Below, one piece after another: positions 7,011 through 13,798 of a stretch of 33,794 bases of DNA (the first letter of the stretch is position 1; every line of letters starts with the position of its first letter). The stretch is from positions 1 through 33,794 of the IMG/VR virus record IMGVR_UViG_3300032246_001485; one strand, written 5' to 3'. The notes below the pieces were generated by a model. The model was not told the origin of the DNA, made no database searches, and saw only the letters and a list, made by a program, of their open reading frames with translations. This stretch comes from a virus. The translations under genes and the position numbers were made by a program.

Positions 7011-7235
7011 TTATGCCTCTGGTTGAGACACCAAAACCTCAATGTGCTTTGCGCCTCTGGTCTCAAACTTGGTGAGCAGTTCGCTAGTTGAGATGAGCCA
7101 ACTGTTGATTAGAAACTGGTCAACACCTGAATGAGATGAGTCGTGGTTCTCTTGGAGTTTGGTTCGTGCGAATTCAATTAGCGACTTAGAAAATTCAATT
7201 TCTTCATCGGTAAATCCAATTAGAGTTTCTGCCAT
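7011..7235 (-). CDS. Hypothetical helical protein
   Basis: 74 aa, beginning MAETLIGFTDEEIEFSKSL. AAAGGA stands 9 nt before ATG 7235. Mostly helical, acidic, no membrane segment or Cys. Own promoter and terminator, so monocistronic. Not recognised. Confidence 0.7.
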   Translation of the reverse strand: MAETLIGFTDEEIEFSKSLIEFARTKLQENHDSSHSGVDQFLINSWLISTSELLTKFETRGAKHIEVLVSQPEA

Positions 7236-7279
7236 TTGTTTTTGTCCTTTCGGGGTTCTGGCTTATTGCCATTACTAAA

Positions 7280-7308
7280 ATACTACGGGATACTAATTAC
7301 TTTGTCAA
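7280..7308 (-). promoter_or_regulatory. Promoter of 7011-7235 gene
   Basis: TTGACA (7308-7303), 17-nt spacer, TAGTAT (7285-7280). Confidence 0.75.
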
Positions 7309-7325
7309 GTCAATCTTCGGCGTGT

Positions 7326-7541
7326 CTAATAATTATTTTCAATGTAGTCAATGAGGTCTTCATACTCAGCGTCTGTCGCAATCAACTGGAGTAGCCCCTC
7401 ATCGTAGGCAATTACTGTGTAGTCAGTATCCGTATCAACCGCGAGCGCTTTTAAGAGTTCAGCAACTGACGCAAGTAATTCCCTAGTGTCTTTGTTCTTG
7501 CGATGCTTTCGGTAAACAACTAAAGCAACTAGACCAAGCAT
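7326..7541 (-). CDS. Hypothetical protein with short hydrophobic N-terminus
   Basis: 71 aa. MLGLVALVVYRKHRKNKD suggests a short membrane anchor followed by a basic stretch; the rest is acidic (VDTDTDYTVIAYDEG, YEDLIDYIENNY). ATG overlaps the stop of the upstream gene by one base (TAATG), so translation is coupled. Unknown function. Confidence 0.7.
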   Translation of the reverse strand: MLGLVALVVYRKHRKNKDTRELLASVAELLKALAVDTDTDYTVIAYDEGLLQLIATDAEYEDLIDYIENNY

Positions 7542-7774
7542 TACTTATCCAACCTAACTTTTAATTCTTGATACTTAACTACTAGGTAGTCATAGGCGTA
7601 ACCAATTCCGTTTTTGAGGTAGTTCTTGCGATAACGCTTATTGGCTCTATGGCTAGGATAGTTGCTCTTGTCATACATCTTCAGTGAGACCCACTGGATA
7701 GCGTGACCAGTCGAGAACAACAGCCCACTTAGTCGGCGTAGTTGTCGGTAAAGGAATCTGTATACTGCTGTCAT
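7541..7774 (-). CDS. Small basic protein
   Basis: 77 aa, rich in Arg, Lys and Tyr (RFLYRQLRRLSG, ANKRYRKNYLKNG). GGAGAGACAAA precedes ATG 7774. Coupled to the downstream gene by TAATG. The basic surface suggests nucleic-acid or membrane binding, but no domain is recognised. Confidence 0.7.
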   Translation of the reverse strand: MTAVYRFLYRQLRRLSGLLFSTGHAIQWVSLKMYDKSNYPSHRANKRYRKNYLKNGIGYAYDYLVVKYQELKVRLDK

Positions 7775-7798
7775 TTTGTCTCTCCAATCGGTTGAGGT

Positions 7799-8152
7799 CT
7801 ATAGTTTCATAGCATACTCTGGGTCGTAAAGTTCTCCGCCCATGTATTGCTTAATCTTTTCGTAAACCTCAATGTAAAGCAACAAGTATTCGTTGCTATA
7901 GTTCTTAGCGTTGTCGCCACTTTGGGTTCTCTCAAAATACTCAAAGGCAAAGAACAAGTTCATCAACCTACTGAGGGAGAAACCCTCTGCCTCAATGTAA
8001 TCGCTAGGTTCGATGTCACCATCGGCAGTCTGCTCTAGAAACTTCTTGCCCTCTGTTTCAATGAGGGTGTGTAGTTCCTGTTCAGACATCTTGGTAAAGA
8101 GTCTTTCCTCTGCCTCAGAGGTCGGCGTAGGGTTGGTGGGTTCTTCAGCCAT
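7799..8152 (-). CDS. Hypothetical acidic protein
   Basis: 117 aa from ATG 8152 (TAGGA 6 nt upstream; the ATG at 8185 lacks a site). Begins MAEEPTNPTPTSEAEERL, a disordered-looking acidic start, then helical segments with LMNLFFAFEYFERTQ and YLLLYIEVYEKIKQYM. Not recognised. Confidence 0.75.
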   Translation of the reverse strand: MAEEPTNPTPTSEAEERLFTKMSEQELHTLIETEGKKFLEQTADGDIEPSDYIEAEGFSLSRLMNLFFAFEYFERTQSGDNAKNYSNEYLLLYIEVYEKIKQYMGGELYDPEYAMKL

Positions 8153-8200
8153 CGTGTTCCTATCGGGGAATTGGTTTAGTCCCATTATAGCCCAAAGCGA

Positions 8201-9034
8201 CTATCTGTATTCTGGGTGATTTGCTACCCACTTCTCGTGTTCACGCTTGTTCCTCTTAATAGTGGAGTCAACTTTTGCCTGAACCAAAGCACGCTGTTCC
8301 TCAACCGAAGTGCCTCGCTTGTGAGCCAAAGCAATCAAGATAGTTTCGACAGTATCATTTCCACGAGCAATCTCCTCAGGTGAGCGGTGTAGGCTCTGGA
8401 TACCAACGAGCAGGTTGACCGCAGTTGACTGAGCAGTTCTTTCTGCTTTGATTTCACTCTTGTATTTGGAGAAAGCATACTCGTAAACCTTTAGAGGAGT
8501 GCCATCTGGATTCCAGATTCCAGTCTTCTGACGCTTTGCCTCAATCTCAGCCTTACGAGCCTGACGGATTCGGCGAGCCTCAACTACCTCAGGGTCTTCC
8601 AGCCCACACTCGCGTAGGAAATAAGAAGATGGTGCGTGAGCGTAGCAAACAGTGCAAGCCTTTTCACCAGCAAGGTAAGCAATCTCAAGTTCGTCGCGAC
8701 CTGACATCTCGGTAAGCCAAACATACTGAGTGGTGTCAAAGCAAGTTACGCACTCACGGCTCTTGTGAATGTGACCATTGCTGTTGCGAACAAGGAAAGC
8801 GCGAGACCAGCCAGTGTAGAAAGACTTTAGGGTAGCCAACTTTTCCTTGAGTTCCGCGAGCGCAGTCTCAGTCTTAGTTAGTTCAATCTCTTTCGCCTCT
8901 ACCTCTTTCATCAACCAAGAGTGCTTCTGGTTGTAAGCAATGCTTGAGCGAAGACGCGCGATGGCGAAGTTCTTTTCTTCAATAGCCTTTAGAGTTTCTG
9001 CTATCTCGGTATCGATAATTACTGGGGTTGTCAT
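8201..9034 (-). CDS. Coiled-coil protein with zinc-ribbon-like centre
   Basis: 277 aa; ATG 9034 follows AAAGGA, the upstream ATG 9052 does not. Residues about 5-75 form a coiled coil (AETLKAIEEKNFAIARLR, KEIELTKTETALAELKEK). Residues about 85-140 hold HIHKSRECVTCFD and KACTVCYAHA, two CxxC pairs about 35 residues apart with nearby His, a probable Zn site. The remainder is helical and charged. Such proteins are common in actinophage accessory regions; function unknown. Confidence 0.8.
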   Translation of the reverse strand: MTTPVIIDTEIAETLKAIEEKNFAIARLRSSIAYNQKHSWLMKEVEAKEIELTKTETALAELKEKLATLKSFYTGWSRAFLVRNSNGHIHKSRECVTCFDTTQYVWLTEMSGRDELEIAYLAGEKACTVCYAHAPSSYFLRECGLEDPEVVEARRIRQARKAEIEAKRQKTGIWNPDGTPLKVYEYAFSKYKSEIKAERTAQSTAVNLLVGIQSLHRSPEEIARGNDTVETILIALAHKRGTSVEEQRALVQAKVDSTIKRNKREHEKWVANHPEYR

Positions 9035-9058
9035 TGTGTCCTTTCGGTTCATAAGTCA

Positions 9059-9088
9059 AAGTTACATCATACAGATGACATTTGTCAA
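9059..9088 (-). promoter_or_regulatory. Promoter of 8201-9034 gene
   Basis: TTGACA (9088-9083) followed by AATGTCA, the shared block; -10 TAACTT at 18-nt spacing. Confidence 0.65.
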
Positions 9089-9170
9089 GTCTATTTGAAT
9101 TCTTTTTTGCCAGGCGGCTGGAATGTCCATGCACCCGCATCGAGAAGACTTGACGCAAGCATCAAATTTA

Positions 9171-9377
9171 TTAGTTTCCTCGGCGAGTCTTTCGGAAACG
9201 CACGCCTCGGTTATTCCAAAGTTCTACAATCCCAGCAATCCCACCAACAATCAGTAGCATTGCCCCAGTTAGAGCAAAGAGTTGAGTAGCGGTAAGCACA
9301 ATCAGCCCAGCCTTGACTGCAATAGCAGCCCCGATGCAAGCCAGTCCTTGACTAGCACATACAATCATTGTTTTCAT
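9171..9377 (-). CDS. Small two-TM membrane protein
   Basis: 68 aa from ATG 9377 with AAAGGA 6 nt upstream, beginning MKTMIVCASQGLACIGAAIA. Two hydrophobic helices, about residues 4-27 and 31-51, then the basic tail RFRKTRRGN. Function unknown. Confidence 0.75.
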   Translation of the reverse strand: MKTMIVCASQGLACIGAAIAVKAGLIVLTATQLFALTGAMLLIVGGIAGIVELWNNRGVRFRKTRRGN

Positions 9378-9500
9378 CAGAGTCCTTTCGTTTTTATCTG
9401 ATACCCCAAGCATAATCAAACCTAACTACATTGTCAAGTAGAAAACATTCCGCGTCGAGGAGCATGGATAAACCCGCCGCCTAGCCGCGAGGCAAATGAA

Positions 9501-9526
9501 AAACCCCGCCATTTCTGACGGGGTTT
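9501..9526 (-). terminator. Terminator after the NlpC/P60 gene
   Basis: AAACCCCG (9501-9508) pairs with CGGGGTTT (9519-9526); minus-strand reading ends in GGGGTTTTTC. Located 14 nt after the stop. Confidence 0.85.
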
Positions 9527-9539
9527 CTCGAATAAAGTC

Positions 9540-10214
9540 TTATGGGGTTTCGATGAACCTAACATAAGTGACTTCGGAGTAGTTTCCAGCGAACTTCTCG
9601 ATGGATGCTACTTCTGTTCTAGTTCCGGGAATAGCCGAGTCAATCATCTTGCCATTTCCGACATAGATTCCGACATGGTATGCCCACCAGTTCTTATGCC
9701 CGTATGAGAAAACAACCAAGTCCCCAAGTTTCGGGTCTTTGACTACTTCACCATCTTTGTCGTGCTTTTGTAGACTGGCTCGATGCTCTAGGGTTACCCC
9801 CAGTTGGTCGTAAAACCACATCGTGAATCCAGAACAGTCCCAACCACTCGGTGTGTTGCCAGAGAAGACATACCAGACTTTTCCAACATACTTCTTCCGC
9901 ACCTTTTCGATTAGGTTCTCTATTCTGTTTTGATTTCTATTTAGTTGTTCTTGCCGAAGAACTAGCCTCTCTAAGAGAGTTGTCTCTTTTGGCTCTTGTC
10001 CTAAAAGAATCTCAAATACTGATTGTTCTTTTTCGGCGAAGACATCGAGCAGACCATCTGCCTCGTTGTCAACTTTTGGTTTCGATGGCGGTAAAAGCGT
10101 TGCTGTTTGAGCAACGAATGTTTCTCCATCTTTTGCCAACTGACTTGCGTATGCTGATGAACTAGAACAGCCCACCAATACAACACTTGTCGTGATTGCT
10201 AGCAACCATTTCAT
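9540..10214 (-). CDS. NlpC/P60 cell-wall peptidase lipoprotein
   Basis: 224 aa. The N-terminus MKWLLAITTSVVLVGC is a lipoprotein signal with lipobox LVGC, predicting export and lipid anchoring at Cys16. A coiled region (about 75-108, LLERLVLRQEQLNRNQNRI) is followed by an NlpC/P60 domain: catalytic Cys in WDCSGF (about 127) and His in AYHVGIYVGNGKM (about 180). The family cleaves gamma-D-glutamyl-diamino acid bonds in peptidoglycan. As an exported lipoprotein in a phage it may remodel the infected cell's wall or block superinfection, rather than being the lysis enzyme. Own terminator downstream. Confidence 0.88.
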   Translation of the reverse strand: MKWLLAITTSVVLVGCSSSSAYASQLAKDGETFVAQTATLLPPSKPKVDNEADGLLDVFAEKEQSVFEILLGQEPKETTLLERLVLRQEQLNRNQNRIENLIEKVRKKYVGKVWYVFSGNTPSGWDCSGFTMWFYDQLGVTLEHRASLQKHDKDGEVVKDPKLGDLVVFSYGHKNWWAYHVGIYVGNGKMIDSAIPGTRTEVASIEKFAGNYSEVTYVRFIETP

Positions 10215-10394
10215 TAGGCGACCTACCTTTCCAGAACCTTTCGGTTCTTATCTTTTCTTGGTCGTTGTTTGTCTTGGTTCTCCCAATACCTATTTAGTTG
10301 TCCTACTATTTTACCCCAACCTACTTGGTCGGTGTATGGAAATGAGCCAGTTTAGACACTTGACTCAGGTGTTTCCCTGTAAATAGGGGTGGTT

Positions 10395-10910
10395 TTAGCA
10401 GATACGGAATCCGCCAGAGTGTTCCAAGAACTCGGCAAACTCTTTGATGTCGTCAAGGTCAAGCGAGTAGTTGGTGTCCCAGTGGTCGGTCTTGCCCTCA
10501 CCTGAACAGCCATTACACCAGCCCTTTGTGCGACCAGTCAATGATGCCATCTCAGGTTCAAGTTCACGCTCTGGCTGACCAGTCTGAACTCCAACTTCAT
10601 CGGCACGAATACCAGTTCCAGCACAGAACTTACAAGTAGGTCGTGCTAGGTTGGCTAGTTTCTCGTTACGCTCGGCGATGTATTCCTCGGCACTACCATT
10701 GGCAATAGCGAGTTTCATCTCTTCGGCTAAACGGAAACTGTCCTTAGCGTTCAGACCATAGCCTGAGTTGCTGTGCCCATCTTTGACCTTGCCAGCCACC
10801 TCAAAGGTGTCTAGGCAGTAGTCCCAGAGTGGTCGCCAACCCCAGACATTACGGCGAAAGTATTCGCCAGTCTGAGTAGTTGCGTTCTTACCATAAACAT
10901 CCATTCCCAT
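10395..10910 (-). CDS. DnaJ-type zinc-finger protein, paralogue A
   Basis: 171 aa from ATG 10910, GGAG upstream (TTG 10925 has none). Starts MGMDVYGKNATTQTGEYF, then RRNVWGWRPLWDY. Two CxxCxGxG-type elements, CKFCAGTG and CNGCSGEG (about residues 94-101 and 134-141), are the DnaJ zinc-finger signature, here a single two-repeat finger without a J domain. Ends with an IKEFAEFLEHSGGF helix. Same architecture as the gene upstream (11006-11506), so a tandem duplication. Role unknown; DnaJ fingers bind unfolded protein. Confidence 0.85.
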   Translation of the reverse strand: MGMDVYGKNATTQTGEYFRRNVWGWRPLWDYCLDTFEVAGKVKDGHSNSGYGLNAKDSFRLAEEMKLAIANGSAEEYIAERNEKLANLARPTCKFCAGTGIRADEVGVQTGQPERELEPEMASLTGRTKGWCNGCSGEGKTDHWDTNYSLDLDDIKEFAEFLEHSGGFRIC

Positions 10911-10958
10911 AGTGGGGGTCTCCAATCGTTCGGTTTATTGAATGTGAGTTCAGTCTAA

Positions 10959-10987
10959 AGAGTACCTCTGACATTTTATTTTGTCAA
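10959..10987 (-). promoter_or_regulatory. Promoter of 10395-10910 gene
   Basis: TTGACA (10987-10982), 17-nt spacer containing AAAATGTCAG, TACTCT (10964-10959). Confidence 0.75.
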
Positions 10988-11005
10988 GTACATTACAAAA
11001 GATTC

Positions 11006-11506
11006 TTATTGAATCTTTGCCCCACCGCAGTTCTTCAAGAACTCGGCGAACTCTTGCAAATCAACAAGTTCTAAATAGTAAGCACTTTCGGTGGTCTTGT
11101 GAGTGCCTTTACCAAAGCAACCATTGCACCAACCAATCTGTCTTCTGTATTGTTGAGCGAGCCTTGGGTCTAGAACCATGTGGGTCATACCTTTTTCCAT
11201 TCCCACTTCATCGGTTCTGACGCCAGTTCCATCACAGATTTCACATTTGACTTCTTCTAAGTTAGCCTGGTGCTTCTCGAATCCATCGGTGTATGCTTCC
11301 GCAACCCCATTTGTGATGTCGGCAAACAAAGCATTGGCAATCTTCTCTGCTTGGAGTTCAGTTAGTCGGTTTTTCTCAAAAAACTTTTCAAACTTAGGGT
11401 GCTTCTCTGAGATGTAATCAATCAGAGGCTTCCAGCCCCACACATTTCTACCAAACTCTTCGCCAACAGGGTGCTTCGGCTTCAGTCCATGAACAGTTGT
11501 GCCCAT
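11006..11506 (-). CDS. DnaJ-type zinc-finger protein, paralogue B
   Basis: 166 aa; AAAGGA 6 nt before ATG 11506. Shares the order of the downstream paralogue: VHGLKPKHPVGEEFGRNVWGW at the start, CEICDGTG and CNGCFGKG finger elements (about 95-102 and 135-142), and the C-terminal QEFAEFLKNCGGAK. The linker between finger halves includes EVGMEKGMTHMV, encoded by a 21-nt stretch identical to one in the ClgR-like gene. Function unknown. Confidence 0.85.
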   Translation of the reverse strand: MGTTVHGLKPKHPVGEEFGRNVWGWKPLIDYISEKHPKFEKFFEKNRLTELQAEKIANALFADITNGVAEAYTDGFEKHQANLEEVKCEICDGTGVRTDEVGMEKGMTHMVLDPRLAQQYRRQIGWCNGCFGKGTHKTTESAYYLELVDLQEFAEFLKNCGGAKIQ

Positions 11507-11529
11507 CGGAGTTCCTTTCGTCTTTCGTA

Positions 11530-11808
11530 TTACTTACTAATAACTTTTGTTGTATACCCAATCTTATTGAGCACATCTTCGGTATCAACATAATAAATCT
11601 TGCTGATGACATTTTCCCACTGCACATCTTCCCCATCCCAGTCGGAACAAAAGAAAACTGCTGTTTCCTCATAGTTCGGCGTTATTACTGAGGAAACCAG
11701 CACAACTTTGCTGTCGTATTGCCCGCCTTGTAACAAATAGAGGAAAGAAATCCTATTTTCCTCTGCATTGATGAGTTTTAGAGGAGTCGCGGGACTGAAC
11801 TGAGTCAT
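11530..11808 (-). CDS. Hypothetical protein, probably leaderless
   Basis: 92 aa from ATG 11808, starting MTQFSPATPLKLINAEENR. A longer frame to 11874 crosses a repeat copy and has no start signal. TATCTT (11820-11815) ends exactly 6 nt before this ATG with no Shine-Dalgarno, so a leaderless message is likely. Mixed strand/helix composition, no known motif. Confidence 0.75.
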   Translation of the reverse strand: MTQFSPATPLKLINAEENRISFLYLLQGGQYDSKVVLVSSVITPNYEETAVFFCSDWDGEDVQWENVISKIYYVDTEDVLNKIGYTTKVISK

Positions 11809-11814
11809 GAATAC

Positions 11815-11859
11815 AAGATAGCACGGCACGCGGCGGAATGGAAAAACCTCCCACCCAGG
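11815..11859 (-). promoter_or_regulatory. Leaderless promoter preceded by dispersed repeat
   Basis: TATCTT at 11820-11815. The repeat CCCAGG-N7-TTTTTCCA occupies 11859-11839, its T-run falling near the -35 position, as before terL. Confidence 0.5.
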
Positions 11860-11879
11860 GCCCAGGAGAAGCATAAAAA

Positions 11880-11918
11880 GATTCCCGCCCCTCGCGAAGA
11901 GGAACGGGATTCTTTTTT
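11880..11918. terminator. Bidirectional terminator
   Basis: TCCCG...CGGGA with inner CCTC/GAGG. T-runs on both strands (TTCTTTTTT on plus, ATCTTTTT on minus). It follows the stop at 11925. Confidence 0.85.
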
Positions 11919-11924
11919 CGGTGT

Positions 11925-12110
11925 CTAACTCTGCTTGCCCTTGCCCGCAGGGTGTCTTCCGACACTTGCGTCTAGTTCGGCGTCGCAGTCGGAGCAGAGC
12001 ATGAATCTGATGTTCTCTTCCGCATCGTAGTTTAGGTCTTCGGTGGGAAAATCATCAAGGCACTTGGGGCAAGTGCTCATGGGGCTATTGAATAGGTCTT
12101 CGTTAGTCAT
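11925..12110 (-). CDS. Small zinc-ribbon protein
   Basis: 61 aa, MSTCPKCLDDFP and FMLCSDCDAEL give a CxxC...CxxC pair about 26 residues apart, a typical zinc ribbon. GAGGAG lies 8 nt before ATG 12110 in the end of the upstream gene. Function unknown; one of about ten small zinc-ribbon proteins in the window. Confidence 0.8.
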   Translation of the reverse strand: MTNEDLFNSPMSTCPKCLDDFPTEDLNYDAEENIRFMLCSDCDAELDASVGRHPAGKGKQS

Positions 12111-12111
12111 C

Positions 12112-12219
12112 TTAGTTCTCCTCTTTCTTAGGGTCTGGTGCGATTAGGGTCTCCAACTTTACAATGCCCGCAATGGCGTTGTTGAAGTCTTCCCAAGTTT
12201 CGAAGGTTAGAGTAATCAT
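12112..12219 (-). CDS. 35-residue peptide gene
   Basis: MITLTFETWEDFNNAIAGIV, then KLETLIAP and a charged end. AAAGGA is 6 nt before ATG 12219, and its end carries the GAGGAG site of the next gene, so it is the first cistron of a two-gene unit. Codon use and both ribosome-binding sites argue that it is translated. Unrecognised. Confidence 0.7.
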   Translation of the reverse strand: MITLTFETWEDFNNAIAGIVKLETLIAPDPKKEEN

Positions 12220-12229
12220 TTTGTCCTTT

Positions 12230-12270
12230 CGTAGATAGTTCAACTATACATCACTCGTCAGACATTTTGG
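12230..12270 (-). promoter_or_regulatory. AATGTC-type promoter of 12219/12110 unit
   Basis: AATGTCTG (about 12266-12259) and TATAGT (about 12247-12242) without a good TTGACA. Confidence 0.5.
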
Positions 12271-12315
12271 TATTTAGTTCGGCGTGTCCTCGGAATCTTT
12301 TTTATGAGGCACGGC

Positions 12316-12333
12316 ATCGAACACTTGTTCGAT
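12316..12333. promoter_or_regulatory. LexA/SOS box 1
   Basis: TCGAACACTTGTTCGA at 12317-12332 matches the actinobacterial LexA operator TCGAAC-N4-GTTCGA perfectly, and one more base pair matches on each side. It lies about 50 bp upstream of the AATGTC promoter of the 12219 gene. Confidence 0.75.
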
Positions 12334-12369
12334 AGCAAAACGCAATTTGCGATGCACCTCGGCAAAAAG

Positions 12370-12389
12370 CCAGGCGGCAGGATTTTCCA
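12370..12389. repeat. Dispersed repeat copy
   Basis: CCAGG, 7 nt, ATTTTCCA. Confidence 0.6.
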
Positions 12390-12419
12390 TTCCCCTCGAT
12401 GCGCCTCGGCAAAAAAATA

Positions 12420-12443
12420 AGCCCGCATCGGAAGACGCGGGAC
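12420..12443 (-). terminator. Terminator after cREC-like gene
   Basis: CCCGC/GCGGG stem with 10-nt loop; minus strand continues CTTATTTTTTT. Confidence 0.8.
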
Positions 12444-12456
12444 TCATTTCTTATTA

Positions 12457-12789
12457 TTATACGACAAAATGATTGTCGGCGTTCACTCGGACAACCGAAT
12501 ACCCATACTTAGACAGAGTTCGCATCATTACATCTCCACCAACGGGATTGCTGGTGTGGACATAAACAGTTAGTGCCCGCACGGGATTCTCCCAAACGCT
12601 TCTTTCGCACAAGTAATCAATAACGGGATTGATTGTGTCTTCGCCTCCAAGGTCATGGTCTAACCAGATGGAAGTAAAAACAATGTCTTTTTGCAGTTCG
12701 GCGAGCGCTTCCTCACTATTTCTACAAATAATAAGGTTCTTCGGTGCTTTTACAAAGTTCCGCAGGTCGTCAATAAGTAAGTTAGTCAT
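12457..12789 (-). CDS. cREC-like receiver domain protein
   Basis: 110 aa from ATG 12789 (GAGAGGA upstream; the longer frame upstream crosses a repeat and terminator). MTNLLIDDLRNFV carries the acidic pair, IICRNSEEALAEL the helix, SIWLDHDLGGEDT the conserved DHDLG, and VHTSNPVGGDVMM the HxxNPVG motif. Together these match the cyclic-phosphate processing receiver (cREC) family, a CheY-like fold seen in phages and near nucleotide-signalling systems. Action on cyclic phosphates is proposed for the family, not proven. Own terminator. Confidence 0.75.
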   Translation of the reverse strand: MTNLLIDDLRNFVKAPKNLIICRNSEEALAELQKDIVFTSIWLDHDLGGEDTINPVIDYLCERSVWENPVRALTVYVHTSNPVGGDVMMRTLSKYGYSVVRVNADNHFVV

Positions 12790-12861
12790 TATTTTTCCTC
12801 TCGAAGCCCAACTATAACATAAAAAGTTCCAGGCGCAAATAAAAATGCACAACGCGGCGCA

Positions 12862-12882
12862 TGGAAAATCCTCCTGCCCAGG
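12862..12882. repeat. Dispersed repeat copy
   Basis: TGGAAAA, spacer, CCCAGG between a terminator and the 12789 start. Confidence 0.6.
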
Positions 12883-12899
12883 CAAGACTCGAAGATAAA

Positions 12900-12934
12900 A
12901 AAATCCCGCGTCAGTTACGACGCGGAATCTTTTT
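12900..12934. terminator. Bidirectional terminator after 12944 gene
   Basis: CCGCGTC/GACGCGG stem; GATTTTTTT on the minus strand and AATCTTTTTAG on the plus strand. Confidence 0.85.
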
Positions 12935-12943
12935 AGTTCGGTG

Positions 12944-13123
12944 CTACTTCTTGTAGTAGAAAACTCCGATAACCGAGCCAATCATTCCAGCCATAAAGAC
13001 TGCGAACAAAGCCCAGAGAGAATTGGTGTCCCCACCAAATACGATGGCGTTACCCAATCTGCTCCCAACTCGTAAGTCGGCAACGAAACACATAAGTCCG
13101 AGTAGAGCGAAGATAACTCTCAT
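12944..13123 (-). CDS. Small two-TM membrane protein
   Basis: 59 aa, MRVIFALLGLMCFVADLR at the start and SLWALFAVFMAGMIGSVIGV as second membrane segment, ending YYKK. ATG overlaps the upstream stop (TAATG), so it is coupled to the DUF3846-like gene. Unknown function. Confidence 0.75.
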   Translation of the reverse strand: MRVIFALLGLMCFVADLRVGSRLGNAIVFGGDTNSLWALFAVFMAGMIGSVIGVFYYKK

Positions 13124-13491
13124 TACTTCACCCACTCCAAGATAACCTGCTCGTCTTCCTTTGATAGCGGAAGAGTTTCGCCCTCGTCGTCTGAACCACC
13201 TGTGAACACAACCTTACCCATAATGGCATCGGTGTATCCAAAGACCTTAGTCCAGATACGAGTTGCTGCGTAGTTGAGCGGAAGACCAATTAGTTTGCCC
13301 TCTTCGTTACACCACATAGTGATAGTCGGTGATAGTTCCACCATCTGAACCCAACCACCAACTTCTCGTTGTAGGTTTTCTAGTTCCTTGCCATTCTCGG
13401 CAATGTCAATTGCCCGAACCTGAACATCAACCCAAGTAGTCTTGTCGTCTTCCTTGAGTTCGCTCGCGATAGTCAAAGCGTTCTTTGTCAT
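13123..13491 (-). CDS. DUF3846-like phage protein
   Basis: 122 aa from ATG 13491 with AAGGAG 5 nt upstream. Features: REVGGWVQMVEL, ITMWCNEEGKLIGLPLNYAAT and GKVVFTGGSDDEG. This order (a VGG-like start, a strand with EEGK, LPxNxxAT, then G-V-F-TG) matches DUF3846, a small domain found on phages and plasmids with unknown role. Lies downstream of the CIRCE element and its own promoter. Confidence 0.75.
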   Translation of the reverse strand: MTKNALTIASELKEDDKTTWVDVQVRAIDIAENGKELENLQREVGGWVQMVELSPTITMWCNEEGKLIGLPLNYAATRIWTKVFGYTDAIMGKVVFTGGSDDEGETLPLSKEDEQVILEWVK

Positions 13492-13517
13492 TTTTACTCC
13501 TTGTAGTGTTGTCTTCA

Positions 13518-13589
13518 CTACATTATCAATCTTACTCCCGCGTCTGACATTTTGTCAAGCAAATCGGCATAAGTTTTTGTCGTTACCAT
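13518..13589 (-). CDS. Possible 23-residue peptide directly after CIRCE
   Basis: ATG 13589 is 8 nt from AGGAAG, which immediately follows the CIRCE palindrome. The frame reads MVTTKTYADLLDKMSDAGVR, then LIM and stop. It runs through the promoter of the next gene, so the promoter bases also encode it. Translation is only suggested by the ribosome-binding site; it may be a leader peptide or chance. Confidence 0.35.
   Translation of the reverse strand: MVTTKTYADLLDKMSDAGVRLIM
13529..13558 (-). promoter_or_regulatory. Promoter of the DUF3846-like gene
   Basis: TTGACA (13558-13553) running into AAATGTCAG, 18-nt spacer, TAAGAT (13534-13529). Confidence 0.75.
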
Positions 13590-13603
13590 TTCGTTATCTT
13601 CCT

Positions 13604-13634
13604 GATTAGCACTCTCCCACTTCGAGTGCTAATC
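13604..13634. promoter_or_regulatory. CIRCE element (HrcA operator)
   Basis: TTAGCACTC (13606-13614), 9 nt, GAGTGCTAA (13624-13632): a perfect match to the CIRCE consensus, with two further symmetric bases each side. HrcA represses groESL/dnaK operons through this site in many bacteria. Here no chaperone gene is present; on the minus strand an AGGAAG ribosome-binding site follows at once. Confidence 0.9.
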
Positions 13635-13698
13635 ACGGCGTTCTTATGCTTTTCCGAAATCCTATTCATAAACTCCAGGGCCCTGGCTTCTAAAATAA

Positions 13699-13717
13699 CA
13701 GGCGGCTTGTTTTTCCA
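13699..13717. repeat. Dispersed repeat copy
   Basis: CAGGCGGCTTGTTTTTCCA, same spacing as the family. Confidence 0.6.
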
Positions 13718-13749
13718 TCCACCCGCGTCGAGAAAAAAAAAACAAAAAA

Positions 13750-13785
13750 GAAATCCCGCGATTTCTCACGGGATTATTTTTCCTT
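13750..13785. terminator. Terminator after 13799 gene
   Basis: AATCCCG/CGGGATT stem; TCTTTTTTG on minus and ATTTTTCC on plus. Confidence 0.85.
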
Positions 13786-13798
13786 TCGTCAGGTCTGA

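Noticed and set aside
12790-12981. N-terminal extension of the cREC-like gene
   Set aside because: It would translate through a dispersed repeat and terminator; ATG 12789 has a good ribosome-binding site.
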